The notes below the pieces were generated by a model, which saw only the letters and a list, made by a program, of their open reading frames with translations, made no database searches and had not been told where the DNA came from. The position numbers and the translations under genes are program-made. A DNA stretch of 64,000 bases from Planctomycetota bacterium (GTDB lineage Bacteria > Planctomycetota > Phycisphaerae > Phycisphaerales > UBA1924), in NCBI GenBank assembly GCA_013285505.1, contig CP053450.1:1658796-1722795 (forward strand), written 5' to 3'. Shown piece by piece: positions 38,206 to 46,646 of the stretch (position 1 is the first letter of the stretch; every line of letters begins with the position of its first letter).

Positions 38206-38610
38206 CCGCCAAGACAGTCTCGTGCCACCAAGACGCGGCTGCTTTGAGCCGCTTCTTGGTGCCTCCGTGTACTCACAGCTCGGAGGAGAGCATCAAGATC
38301 GCAAAGCCGATCTTGATGGCACGGTCTTTGGAGGATGGAGTTGCCTCGCTACCGGGATGAGTCTCGTGCCACCAAGATGCGGCTGCTCTGAGCCGCTTCT
38401 TGGTGCCTCCGTGTACTCGCAGTTCGGGGGGAGGCATCAAGATCCCAAAGCCGATCTTGATGGCACGGTTCATAGGGGATTGAGTCTTCCCGTGCCACCA
38501 ACCCGGAACTCGTGCCACCAAGACGCGGCTGCTCTGAGCCGCTTCTTGGTGCCTCCGTGTACTCGCAGCTCGGGGAGGCATCAAGATCCCAAAGCCGATC
38601 TCGATCTCAT
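38206..38610 (+). repeat. palindrome array 3 (3 A, 3 B elements, forward orientation)
   Basis: A copies lie near 38222-38263, 38367-38408 and 38512-38554. B copies lie near 38290-38321, 38437-38468 and 38579-38610. Spacing is about 145 bp. The last B has a damaged right arm (GATCTCGATC) and abuts the 3' end of the transposase gene. The 260 bp to the left, up to the ATPase gene, contain no recognisable gene. Confidence 0.9.
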
Positions 38611-38647
38611 CAGCCGTCCCCAACCCCCGCACCACACCCAACGGCGC

Positions 38648-39217
38648 TCACATGAACCCCTTCCACCCGGCCCAGTTGCGACGGTCCCCCGGCGGCGGGT
38701 CGCACTCGACCACGCCGCGGCGGTCTCCCGCCCACCAGCGGGCACTCGACCACGCCCAGTCCGGCGGCTCGGGCACCAGCCCGCGTTCGACCGGATTGCG
38801 GTGGATGTACCGGACCTCGCGGCAGAACTCCTCCTCACTCCGCACGTGCCGGTCGTACCCCCCGCCGCGGAGCCAGAACCGGGCCGTGCCGTCGGCGACC
38901 TGCACACGCTCGAGTATCGACGCGTCGAGCTCCCGCCAACGCGCGACGACCCGCCTGGCCACCGAGGTCTTCAGCGAGCGGAGGGCTTCACCGAGCGGCC
39001 GCTCGCCCGGGCTGAGCAGCAGGTGCACGTGCTCGGGCATGACCACCCACGCAAAGAGCCGCAGACCGTGAGCCTCGCGCACGACCGCCAGCCGCTCGGC
39101 GAAGAGTGTCCGGATCGAGGGGTTGTGCATGAGAGGCACGCGGCCGTGGCACGAGAACGTCACGAACCGCACGCCGCCGGGCACCTCCCACCGACGCATG
39201 GCCTTCCGATGCACCAT
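38648..39217 (-). CDS. REP-associated tyrosine transposase (RAYT), Y1/HUH family
   Basis: 189 residues with every expected landmark. The HUH metal motif is PEHVHLLL (His63, His65). SLKTSVARR follows, then FWLRGGGYDRHVRSEEEFCR, and the catalytic-tyrosine motif is YIHRNPVERGLV with Tyr137. The C-terminus WAWSSARWW is also typical of RAYTs. These single-strand endonucleases recognise a short head tetranucleotide plus hairpin and are thought to spread REP palindromes. The gene is flanked on both sides by A/B arrays in the same orientation, exactly as expected of a RAYT and its cognate repeats. The start at 39217 is the best ATG; no strong ribosome site is seen. Confidence 0.85.
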   Translation of the reverse strand: MVHRKAMRRWEVPGGVRFVTFSCHGRVPLMHNPSIRTLFAERLAVVREAHGLRLFAWVVMPEHVHLLLSPGERPLGEALRSLKTSVARRVVARWRELDASILERVQVADGTARFWLRGGGYDRHVRSEEEFCREVRYIHRNPVERGLVPEPPDWAWSSARWWAGDRRGVVECDPPPGDRRNWAGWKGFM

Positions 39218-39289
39218 GCCGGGAAGATACCAAACGGCGGTGCGTCCGAGCAAGTCGGCCTCAAGACGCCGACGGGATCTGTGGCAACA

Positions 39290-40610
39290 GGACGGACCTC
39301 GTGTCACCGGAATGAGTCTCGCGCCACCAAGACGGGACCTCGTGCCACCAAGACGGACCCCGTGCCACCGAGACGGGACCTCGTGCCACCAAGATGCGGC
39401 TGCTTTGAGCCGCTTCTTGGTGCCTCCGTGAACTCACAGCTCGGGGAGAACATCAAGATCGCAAAGCCGATCTTGATGGCACGGGTTCGGAGGATGGAGT
39501 TGCCTCGCTACCGGGATGAGTCTCGTGCCACCAAGATGCGGCTGCTTTGAGCCGCTTCTTGGTGCCTCCGTGAACTCACAGCTCGGGGAGAGCATCAAGA
39601 TCGCAAAGCCGACCTTGATGGCACGGTCTTTGGAGGATGGAGTCGCCTCGCTACCGGGATGAGTCTCGTGCCACCAAGATGCGGCTCCTCTGAGCCGCTT
39701 CTTGGTGCCTCCGTGAACTCACAGTTCGGGGGGAGGCATCAAGATCCCAAAGCTGATCTTGATGGCACGGTCTTCGGAAGTCTGGGGCCTCTCGTGCCAC
39801 CAAGATGCGGCTGCTCTGAGCCGCTTCTTGGTGCCCCCGTGAACTCACAGCTCGGGGAGGCATCAAGATCGCAAAGCCGATCTTGATGGCACGGTTTTCG
39901 GGAGTCTGAGTCCTCCCGTGCCGCTGCAACTCGACCCGTGCCACCAAGATGGGATCCCGTCCCACCAAGATGCGGCTGCTTTGAGCCGCTTCTTGGTGCC
40001 TCCGAGCACTCACAGTTCGGGAGGAGGCATCAAGATCCCAAAGCTGATCTTGATGGCACGGTCTTCGGAAGTCTGGGGCCTCTCGTGCCACCAAGATGCG
40101 GCTGCTCTGAGCCGCTTCTTGGTGCCCCCGTGAACTCACAGCTCGGGGAGGCATCAAGATCGCAAAGCCGATCTTGATGGCACGGTTTTCGGGAGTCTGA
40201 GTCCTCCCGTGCCGCTGCAACTCGACCCGTGCCACCAAGATGGGATCCCGTCCCACCAAGATGCGGCTGCTTTGAGCCGCTTCTTGGTGCCTCCGAGCAC
40301 TCACAGTTCGGGAGGAGGCATCAAGATCCCAAAGCTGATCTTGATGGCACGGTCTTCGGAAGTCTGGGGCCTCTCGTGCCACCAAGATGCGGCTGCTCTG
40401 AGCCGCTTCTTGGTGCCTCCGAGCACTCACAGCTCAGGGAAAGCATCAAGATCGCAAAGCCGATCTTGATGGCACGGTCTTCGGAAGTCTGGGGCCTCTC
40501 GTGCCACCAAGATGCGGCTGCTCTGAGCCGCTTCTTGGTGCCTCCGTATACTCACAGCTCGGGGGAAAGCATCAAGATCCCAAAGCCGATTTTGATGGCA
40601 CGGTCTTCGG
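39290..40610 (+). repeat. palindrome array 4 (9 A, 9 B elements, forward orientation)
   Basis: A copies start near 39382, 39525, 39668, 39793, 39961, 40086, 40252, 40377 and 40501. B copies start near 39450, 39592, 39737, 39860, 40028, 40151, 40319, 40443 and 40569. Spacing alternates between about 125 and 165 bp. The left edge has several lone (C)GCCACC heads at ~20-21 bp steps (39320-39390). Positions 39768-40058 and 40059-40349 are a tandem duplication of 291 bp that looks identical by eye. B loops come in two versions, GCAAAGCC and CCAAAGC(T/C). No coding function is apparent. Confidence 0.9.
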
Positions 40611-40631
40611 AGGACCCAGCCCCCCGACAAC

Positions 40632-40673
40632 ATGATCAAGACGCGCACCGCAGACAGTGGGCACCTTGATCAT
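40632..40673. repeat. inverted repeat ATGATCAAG / CTTGATCAT
   Basis: Nine-base perfect arms at 40632-40640 and 40665-40673 enclose 24 bp just right of array 4. The arm resembles the B-element arm (ATCAAGATC) and may be a decayed relative. The following ~60 bp contain a small GGCGGGCTTTCCAGCCCGCC palindrome and no gene. Confidence 0.55.
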
Positions 40674-40731
40674 CTTGCAGCACCGAGGGGGGCGGGCTTT
40701 CCAGCCCGCCTTCCTGTTCCGGGGTGAGTGC

Positions 40732-41100
40732 TCAGCGGCGGTAAAGGGCCTTGGTCCAGGCCAGCCGGAGCGCCTCGCGGTCGAAGGGGGTGCCGCACTC
40801 GGGGCAGCGGCCGGGCTCGACGTTGGTGAGCGGATACCAGCACTGCCAGCACACCAGAGCATCGTTGGCCGCCACTCTCCGACGGACCTTGACGTCGTGG
40901 AGCATGGTCGCGACGAAATAACAACTCCCCCAGATGACGTAAGACGCCAAACCAAGCCAATACGTCGGACCCTGCAACACAACTATTCCGAAGGCAGAGA
41001 TACCAATGGCACCCGCCACTCCGACGAACGCCATGAGGAGTCGGACACGCCAAAGCCGTCCGGCGTCGTGCCATGCGCGTTGTGGTGACTTGAGCGTCAT
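40732..41100 (-). CDS. small membrane protein with zinc ribbon
   Basis: 122 residues. Two hydrophobic helices (LLMAFVGVAGAIGISAFGIV and YWLGLASYVIWGSCYFVATM) are followed by a C4 zinc ribbon with CWQCWYPL and CPECG, then ALRLAWTKALYRR. Family function is unknown. It resembles in layout the larger ribbon protein at 34638-35513. A longer open frame upstream is an accident of the antisense of oppB; the start at 41100 fits the first membrane helix. Confidence 0.65.
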   Translation of the reverse strand: MTLKSPQRAWHDAGRLWRVRLLMAFVGVAGAIGISAFGIVVLQGPTYWLGLASYVIWGSCYFVATMLHDVKVRRRVAANDALVCWQCWYPLTNVEPGRCPECGTPFDREALRLAWTKALYRR

Positions 41101-41157
41101 GCTTCGTCGGCTTCCGAGCCATGTGCCTGAGAACTCCGCCCGGCGGCTCCCGACCCC

Positions 41158-41178
41158 GCACCGGCTGGAAGCCGGTGC
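41158..41178. repeat. GCACCGGC palindrome downstream of the ABC permease gene
   Basis: GCACCGGCTGGAAGCCGGTGC, arms GCACCGGC / GCCGGTGC, ends 2 bp from the permease stop at 41181. It belongs to the same family as the pair at 42204-42252. Confidence 0.7.
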
Positions 41179-41180
41179 CA

Positions 41181-42188
41181 CTACCCGATCCTCGGATCCA
41201 CCCACCGATACAGCACATCCACCGCCAGGTTCAGCAGCACCAGCATCGTCGAGAAGACCAGCACCACGCCGATGATCAGGAACAGGTCCTTGTTCTGCAC
41301 CGCGTCCACGAAGTGCTGCCCGAGGCCCGGCACGTTGAACACCCGCTCGACCACGAACGAGCCGGTCATCGCCAGCGCCGTCGCCGGGCCGAGGTAGCTG
41401 AGCACCGGCAGGAAGGCGTTCTTGAGCGCGTGCCGCAGCAGCACCTCGCGTTCGGCGACGCCCTTGGCCCGGGCGGTGCGGACATAGTCGGAGTTGAGCG
41501 TGTCGATCATGCCCATGCGGGTCAGGCGGGCGATGTAGGCCGCGAAGGGCAGGCTGAGCGTGACCGCCGGCAGGATCATCTGCGAGACGGTGCCCCAGCC
41601 GCCGACCGGCAGCAGCGCCAGCCACACGCCGAAGACCAGGACGAACAGCGTGCCGATCACAAAGCTCGGCAGGCTGATGCCGATCAGCGCAACGATCAGC
41701 GTGGCCATGTCGGCAAACGAGTTGGGCTTGACCGCGCCCACCACCCCCGCCGTCACACCGACGGCCACCGCGATCAGGATCGCCAAAATGCCGAGAGAAA
41801 CCGACACCGGCAACGCCCCCGCCAGGATGCCCGCCACGCGCTCGTCGCGGTGCTTGAGCGAGGGGCCGAGGTCGAAGACGGGGCGCGGGCGGGGGACAAG
41901 CCCCGCCTCCCGCGCAGCCTCTGCCTGCTCCGCGGCCCGTCCCGACATGGTGTCCCGCGCCCACCGCAGGCCCGACGCGCTGTCGAGGTACGAGAAGTAA
42001 AACTTCGGGAAGCTGTCGAGGTTGTACTGCGCCTTCATCGCCGCCATAACCGACTCGGGCGGCTTGCGGCCCTCGGGGTTCTCCAGCGGGTTGCCCGGCA
42101 CCGCCCACGCCAGCACCAGCGTCAGCGTGTAGATCACGCCGACGATCAGCGGCAGCTGCACCAGCCTGCGGACGATCAACGCGATCAT
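41181..42188 (-). CDS. peptide/oligopeptide ABC transporter permease (OppB/DppB type)
   Basis: 335 residues. The N-terminus LIVRRLVQLPLIVGVIYTLT is the typical first helix of OppB-type permeases. ILAILIAVAVGVTAGVVGAV, LIGISLPSFVIGTLFVLVFG, and the EAA-type loop DYVRTARAKGVAEREVLLRH (contact site for the ATPase), then LSYLGPATALAMTGSFVVER and IFNVPGLG-like VFNVPGLGQHFV, follow the family order. A charged segment between helices 1 and 2 (SGRAAEQAEAAREAG) is longer than usual. It is the second gene after the binding protein. oppC, oppD and oppF are not in the window. Confidence 0.85.
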   Translation of the reverse strand: MIALIVRRLVQLPLIVGVIYTLTLVLAWAVPGNPLENPEGRKPPESVMAAMKAQYNLDSFPKFYFSYLDSASGLRWARDTMSGRAAEQAEAAREAGLVPRPRPVFDLGPSLKHRDERVAGILAGALPVSVSLGILAILIAVAVGVTAGVVGAVKPNSFADMATLIVALIGISLPSFVIGTLFVLVFGVWLALLPVGGWGTVSQMILPAVTLSLPFAAYIARLTRMGMIDTLNSDYVRTARAKGVAEREVLLRHALKNAFLPVLSYLGPATALAMTGSFVVERVFNVPGLGQHFVDAVQNKDLFLIIGVVLVFSTMLVLLNLAVDVLYRWVDPRIG

Positions 42189-42197
42189 GGCATGACC

Positions 42198-42255
42198 CCC
42201 GTGGCACCGGCTTCCAGCCGGTGATGCACCCGCACCGGCTGGACGCCGGTGCCAC
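42198..42255. repeat. pair of GCACCGGC palindromes between oppA- and oppB-like genes
   Basis: Two hairpins stand side by side: GCACCGGCTTCCAGCCGGTG (from 42204) and GCACCGGCTGGACGCCGGTG (from 42232), each with 8-9 bp arms. They occupy most of the 88-bp gap between the binding-protein and permease genes, where they could stabilise or attenuate the transcript. Confidence 0.75.
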
Positions 42256-42276
42256 TGTTTGCTGCATCGCGGCGCA

Positions 42277-44202
42277 TCATTCGCTCCACCCCGCCGGCAT
42301 CGTCCGCACCGTGTCGGTGCCGACACCGTCGCCGAGCACATCGAACAGGAAGATGTTTTCCGTCGAGCGCGGGTGCGGGTTGGGCCCGCTCAGCTTGTGG
42401 GCGTCAAACATCCGCACGTCGCAGTAGTGGAAGATCGGGACCATCGGCACCTCGTCCTCCATCAGCATGCGCTCGGCCTCAAAGAGCAGCGCCGCCCGTG
42501 CCGCGACGTCCGGCTCCTCGTAGGAGGCGTCGAGCAGCCCGTCGTAGACGGCGTTGGCGAAGGCCCGGTCGTTGTTGCCGTCGCCGGTGCGGTTGATCTC
42601 GAGGAACGTCAGCGGGTCCGGGTAGTCGCCGTACCAGCCGGCGCGGCTGGTCATGAAGTTGTGCTTCTTGAGATCGTCGCGGAAGACCGAGAGTTCCTTC
42701 TGCGCCAGGCGGATGGGCAGGCCTAGCGTCTCCTGCCAGTTCTTCGCGATCGACTGGGCGACCAGGTCGTGCCCCGAGTTCTTGTTGAACTCCAGCTCGA
42801 TCGTCGGCATCTGGGTCGGGTCGGGATAGCCCGCCTCGGCCAGCAGCGCCTTGGCGCGGTCGATCAGCGCCCGGCGTTCCTCGTCGGTCTCACAGTCGCT
42901 CAGGCAGGGCAGCCCCTCGGGCGTGGGGTAGCCCGCGACCGAGCCCGGCGGGATGAGCGTGCGTGCCACCGGCTCGCCCAGGCCGCGGACCTCCTCGGTG
43001 ATGATCCGCTTGTCGATCATCATCGCCAGGGCCCTACGCACCCGCGCATCGGCGAGCGGGTTGTCGCGCCCGTCCGGCAGCTTGGCCATGCAGTTGAAGT
43101 TCCAGAAGTAGGTCCCGAACGCGGCCGTCACGTGGACGTCCTGCCGCGGATCAGGCGGCAGCCGGCGGTCGATCTCGTAGGGGTCGAGCCCCAGCCCGCG
43201 CAGCCGCTCCAGCTCCGCGGCGTGCTCGCGGTAGTACTCGTTCTTGAGCGCCACCATCTCGCGCCGGAATGGTGCGGCCACATCGGCGACATACTCCACC
43301 GCCCCGGTCTGATACGCCAGCACCTGCGCCGAAGGATCCGCGATCGAGGGCGCGCTGATCGACCGGATGTTCAGCGAGTCCTTGTTCCAGTAGTGGGGGT
43401 TCACCTCGAGGCGGATGTCCCGCTTGAACCGCCACACCGTGATCTCGTACGGCCCGTTGCAGACCAGCTGCGGCGGCTTGGTCCACCCGCCCTCAGAGAT
43501 GATCCGCCCCGTCTCGGTGTCGAGCTGCTCGTACTGCTGCACCAGCGGCGGGTAGACCGGGTAGAAGGTCGGGAACGCGCAGAGGTCCAGGAAGAACGGG
43601 ATCGGCCGCACAAGGCGGATCACCAGCTCGCGGTCGCTGACGATCTCGATGCCGACATCTTCTGCAAACCGCTGCTGGGTCTCCTCCCACAGCCGCCGGG
43701 CCTCGTCGGCGCGCTCCGCGGCGCTCATCTTGGCGGTGGTCTCGGCAAACTCCAGCAGCGCCTCGTTGCGCCAGTTGAAGAACGCCGTCACGCCGTCGAT
43801 GTACTCAAAAAACGTGTAGTAGTCGGCCGCCGAGTCCGGCAGCACCGCCCGACGCCACGCGTAGACGAAATCGCCCGCCACCACCGGCGCCCCGTTCGAC
43901 CACTTCGCGTCCTCGCGCAGGAAGAACCGGTACTCGCGCCGGTCGTCGGAGATCTCCCAACGCTCGGCGACCGCCGGGATGATCGCGTAATCAGGATCGA
44001 AGACGTCGTTGGCGACCAGCCCCTCGGCGATGATCCGCGCCATCCGCATGTCCTGCGTCCAGCTCATCCGCTGCAGATCGAGCGTGGTGATGTCCGTGCC
44101 GTTGCTGAACGTCAGGTCAGCCCGCGGCAGGGGGCGGTCCGAGACAATCACCCCGATGAGGATCGCCATGAACAGCGCAAATGGGAGGGCAAGACGCAGC
44201 AT
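42277..44202 (-). CDS. peptide ABC transporter substrate-binding protein (OppA/DppA type)
   Basis: 641 residues. It starts with a membrane/signal helix MLRLALPFALFMAILIGVIV without a lipobox cysteine. Then come the SBP family 5 features: NGTDITTLDLQRMSWTQDMR, GLVANDVFDPDYAIIPAVAE, REYRFFLREDAKWSNGAPVV, and VRRALAMMIDKRIITEEVRG, with WYGDYPDPLTFLEINRTGDG and a C-terminal MLMEDEVPMVPIFHYCDVRM. It should capture peptides in the periplasm and deliver them to the permease encoded next. An alternative GTG start lies 18 nt upstream (44220). Confidence 0.85.
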   Translation of the reverse strand: MLRLALPFALFMAILIGVIVSDRPLPRADLTFSNGTDITTLDLQRMSWTQDMRMARIIAEGLVANDVFDPDYAIIPAVAERWEISDDRREYRFFLREDAKWSNGAPVVAGDFVYAWRRAVLPDSAADYYTFFEYIDGVTAFFNWRNEALLEFAETTAKMSAAERADEARRLWEETQQRFAEDVGIEIVSDRELVIRLVRPIPFFLDLCAFPTFYPVYPPLVQQYEQLDTETGRIISEGGWTKPPQLVCNGPYEITVWRFKRDIRLEVNPHYWNKDSLNIRSISAPSIADPSAQVLAYQTGAVEYVADVAAPFRREMVALKNEYYREHAAELERLRGLGLDPYEIDRRLPPDPRQDVHVTAAFGTYFWNFNCMAKLPDGRDNPLADARVRRALAMMIDKRIITEEVRGLGEPVARTLIPPGSVAGYPTPEGLPCLSDCETDEERRALIDRAKALLAEAGYPDPTQMPTIELEFNKNSGHDLVAQSIAKNWQETLGLPIRLAQKELSVFRDDLKKHNFMTSRAGWYGDYPDPLTFLEINRTGDGNNDRAFANAVYDGLLDASYEEPDVAARAALLFEAERMLMEDEVPMVPIFHYCDVRMFDAHKLSGPNPHPRSTENIFLFDVLGDGVGTDTVRTMPAGWSE

Positions 44203-44266
44203 GCCTACACGGTGTATCACAACCGGCCGGGACCGGCGGCCTGACTGCCGCGAGCGCCGGGCAGAG

Positions 44267-45357
44267 CTAGTTGCCCTGCAGGGCGTCGCTGATCCGCTTC
44301 ATGTCGTCGGCGGGCAGGTTCCACGGCTTGCCGCTGAGGCCGAGCACCAGCTTGCTGACCCGGTCGTAGAACGCCCGGGAGTCGCCGCTCTCGACAAGCG
44401 CCGGCAGCCCCCGGCGCCGCGACCGAACCGCCGAGCTTGCTGGCCGAGAAGACCATGATCCGCTCGCAGAAGGTCACCAGGTCGGCCTCCCAACCCTCGG
44501 TCGCCGGCATCTCGCCCTTGGAGGCCCGCGAGGCCATGTGCCCCAGGACCTGCCCGGCAAAGCCCGCTCCCGCACGCGCGGCCTCCGGCGTGACCTGCCC
44601 CGCGGCCGCCATCGCGTTGGAGTAGGACTCCGCCACACGCACCGCAGTCATCAACGCCACCTGCCGGTCGTTGTCGTCCGCCGCACGCAGCCTCTCGCCG
44701 ACACCCGCGCCCAGAGCAGAAGTCGCCCGGGCCGCCGAGCCGACGAAGCCCTCGCGACGGGTGTTGGCCGCGACCAGCAGCGAGCGGGCGATCGCGTCGG
44801 CGACGCTCGCGTCCGGCTCCTCACGCAGGCGGCTCGGCCAGGTGACGCACCATCTCGCCCACGCGGCCGGGATCAATCGCCGGCGAGGCCACATCGATAG
44901 AACGGAACGTCGCGGTCATCGCCGCGATCGCGGCATACCGCACCGCGACGCGATCGTCGGCGGTGTACCGCTGCACGACCTGACGGGACGGATCGTCGGC
45001 GACCTCGCCGAGGACCAGCAACGCGTTTATCGCCACCGCGTCGTCGGTGCTCGAGGCAAGCTCCGTGAGCGTCGAGATCGACGACTCGCGGAACGCGCGG
45101 CGGAAGGCGACCGAGACACCCGGCCGACGCAGCGGCACGAGCAGCTCGCGCCGGGCCCGCTCGCGGGCGGCGGTCTCGCCGTTGCCGATCGAACCAAGCC
45201 TCGGTGTGACGTAGGCGTTGATCTGTTGCTTGTCGGCGTCCGAGTAGACGGTCTTGTCGGTCGGCGGCAACGACTCAAGCTGGCCGAACGCCGGCGTCGA
45301 GAACACGCACGCCGCGAGGGTCAGAAGAACCGGGAAGAGTCTGGTGATGCGTCTCAT
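44267..45357 (-). CDS. secreted HEAT-repeat-like protein
   Basis: A signal peptide (LFPVLLTLAACVFSTPAFG) is followed by helical repeats: LTELASSTDDAVAINALLVL, VQRYTADDRVAVRYAAIAAM, and LMTAVRVAESYSNAMAAAGQ. These look like HEAT repeats, a protein-binding scaffold. Two frame changes are needed, near 44825 and near 44410. The protein then ends SKLVLGLSGKPWNLPADDMK, RISDALQGN, TAG. The start at 45357 was chosen for the signal peptide; a GTG at 45378 is possible. The 288 bp upstream carry a plausible promoter (TTGACC, 17 bp, TAGCTT on the minus strand) and a long GC-rich leader with repeated GCCCGGC motifs. Confidence 0.6.
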
Positions 45358-45645
45358 GCGTTCGGCCAAGGCCAACACCCTTCTTGGGCCGGGGCGTGCG
45401 CCCGGCGGTCCTGGGCCGGGCTGCTCGCCCGGCGTGCTTCGGCCGGATCGTGTCCCGGCGGGGTCGTGCCTCTGCCGGGCTACCGGGCCGCGGACGTGTG
45501 CGGCCTCGTCGACAGAGGGGGAAAGCTACCACCCGCCCCCACGGGGGTCAACCGTACGCGCCCCGTGAGGGGCCTGCCCGGCCCGGGGGCAATCAATAGG
45601 GCCGATCGAACTCCCGGGGGCCATCCCACGGGCCAAACAGCCGGA

Positions 45646-46608
45646 TCAGTACACCTCGAGGAACATCCGACGCGTCGGGGCCACCTCTCGGGGGATCATT
45701 CGGCGGGTCCACCCGTCCGGTTCGGACGCGATCTCAGGATCCACCCGCACATACCGGGCGAACGCCTCCGGGCTCAGCGACTTGGCCAGCCCCTGGATCA
45801 CCCCGACCTCCATCCCCGCCAGCCCGCAGCAGTAGACCAGACCCCTCGGGCTCTCCAGCACCGACCGGAACTCCGCCGCGTGCGTGCCGAGCCGCCCCTG
45901 GACATAACACGGGTCGCCGCCCTCGATCTGCGGCTGCCGGCTCAGGGCCGTCAGATACGTCAGGTTGGCGTGCTCGCTGGCGAGCTTGATGAACTCCTCG
46001 TGGTAGAGCAAATCGGTCGCGTAGGGCGAGCCCATGACCAGGACGATCTTCGAAGAGACGCCGCTGGCGAGCAGCTCGCGGACCATGCCGCGGAAGGGGG
46101 CGATCCCCGTGCCCGTCGCAAAGAATGCGTAGTCGTGCTCCTCCGGAGCCTTGGGCAGCAGGAACCGCTTGCCGGCAGGGCCGGTCAGGTGGACCTTGTC
46201 GCCCGGCTTCAGATCGCACAGGTAGTTGGACGCCACGCCGAGCACCAGCGTGCCATCCTCGTCGTGCTCGTCGATCGTGCGCTTGACGGTGGTGGCCAGC
46301 AGGTTCCCCGTGCCGTCCTCACCGCCCGTCGGGCAGGCGATCGAGTAGAGCCTGACCTTGTGCGGCGTGCCGCTGGGCGTCGTGCCCGGAGGGATGACGC
46401 CGAACGACTGGCCCACCCGGAACCGATTCGCAAGGCCCGTCCCGCTGATATCGATGACCAGATGGTGGACGAACGAGGCCGCCTTGCGGCCGTTGGTGCA
46501 GTGACGGTTTTCCACCACCGTGCCGACGGTGGGATCGTCGGGCCGGTGGATGTGCATCTCGACCGCTGGCAGCGCCGGGCCGGGGTCTCTTGCGGTCGAG
46601 GTAGGCAT
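45646..46608 (-). CDS. ferredoxin--NADP+ reductase, plant/cyanobacterial type
   Basis: 320 residues. The FAD-binding motif is RLYSIA at 86-91, the NADP loop GTGIAPFR lies at 166-173, and YCCGLAGMEVGVIQGL follows. The chain ends MFLEVY, the C-terminal tyrosine that stacks on the flavin in plastidic-type FNRs. It exchanges electrons between ferredoxin or flavodoxin and NADP(H). SNYLCDLKPGDKVHLTGPAG is also typical. No ferredoxin gene is adjacent. It follows the coiled-coil lipoprotein gene on the same strand with a 38-bp gap. Confidence 0.9.
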   Translation of the reverse strand: MPTSTARDPGPALPAVEMHIHRPDDPTVGTVVENRHCTNGRKAASFVHHLVIDISGTGLANRFRVGQSFGVIPPGTTPSGTPHKVRLYSIACPTGGEDGTGNLLATTVKRTIDEHDEDGTLVLGVASNYLCDLKPGDKVHLTGPAGKRFLLPKAPEEHDYAFFATGTGIAPFRGMVRELLASGVSSKIVLVMGSPYATDLLYHEEFIKLASEHANLTYLTALSRQPQIEGGDPCYVQGRLGTHAAEFRSVLESPRGLVYCCGLAGMEVGVIQGLAKSLSPEAFARYVRVDPEIASEPDGWTRRMIPREVAPTRRMFLEVY

Positions 46609-46646
46609 GCCTGAAGACTAGGCGTTTTGTGGAGCAGGAACGCGGA

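Noticed and set aside
36772..39217. Complete integrated plasmid or phage
   Set aside because: Only a RepA-like ATPase and a RAYT are present. No integrase, primase, partition, capsid or attachment-site duplication was found.
39651..40430. Long open frames through the palindrome arrays with repeated peptides such as CHQDAAALSRFLVPP
   Set aside because: They exist on both strands and in several frames because repeat spacings are often multiples of three. No start signals, no conserved domain, and the bases are explained by hairpin arms.
33172..40610. CRISPR array
   Set aside because: Units are 125-165 bp, the sequences between the hairpins are themselves repeated rather than unique spacers, and no cas gene is present.
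40732..42267. 511-residue ORF joining the antisense frame of oppB to the ribbon protein
   Set aside because: Only the last 122 residues match a real gene. The rest is a wrong frame of the permease.
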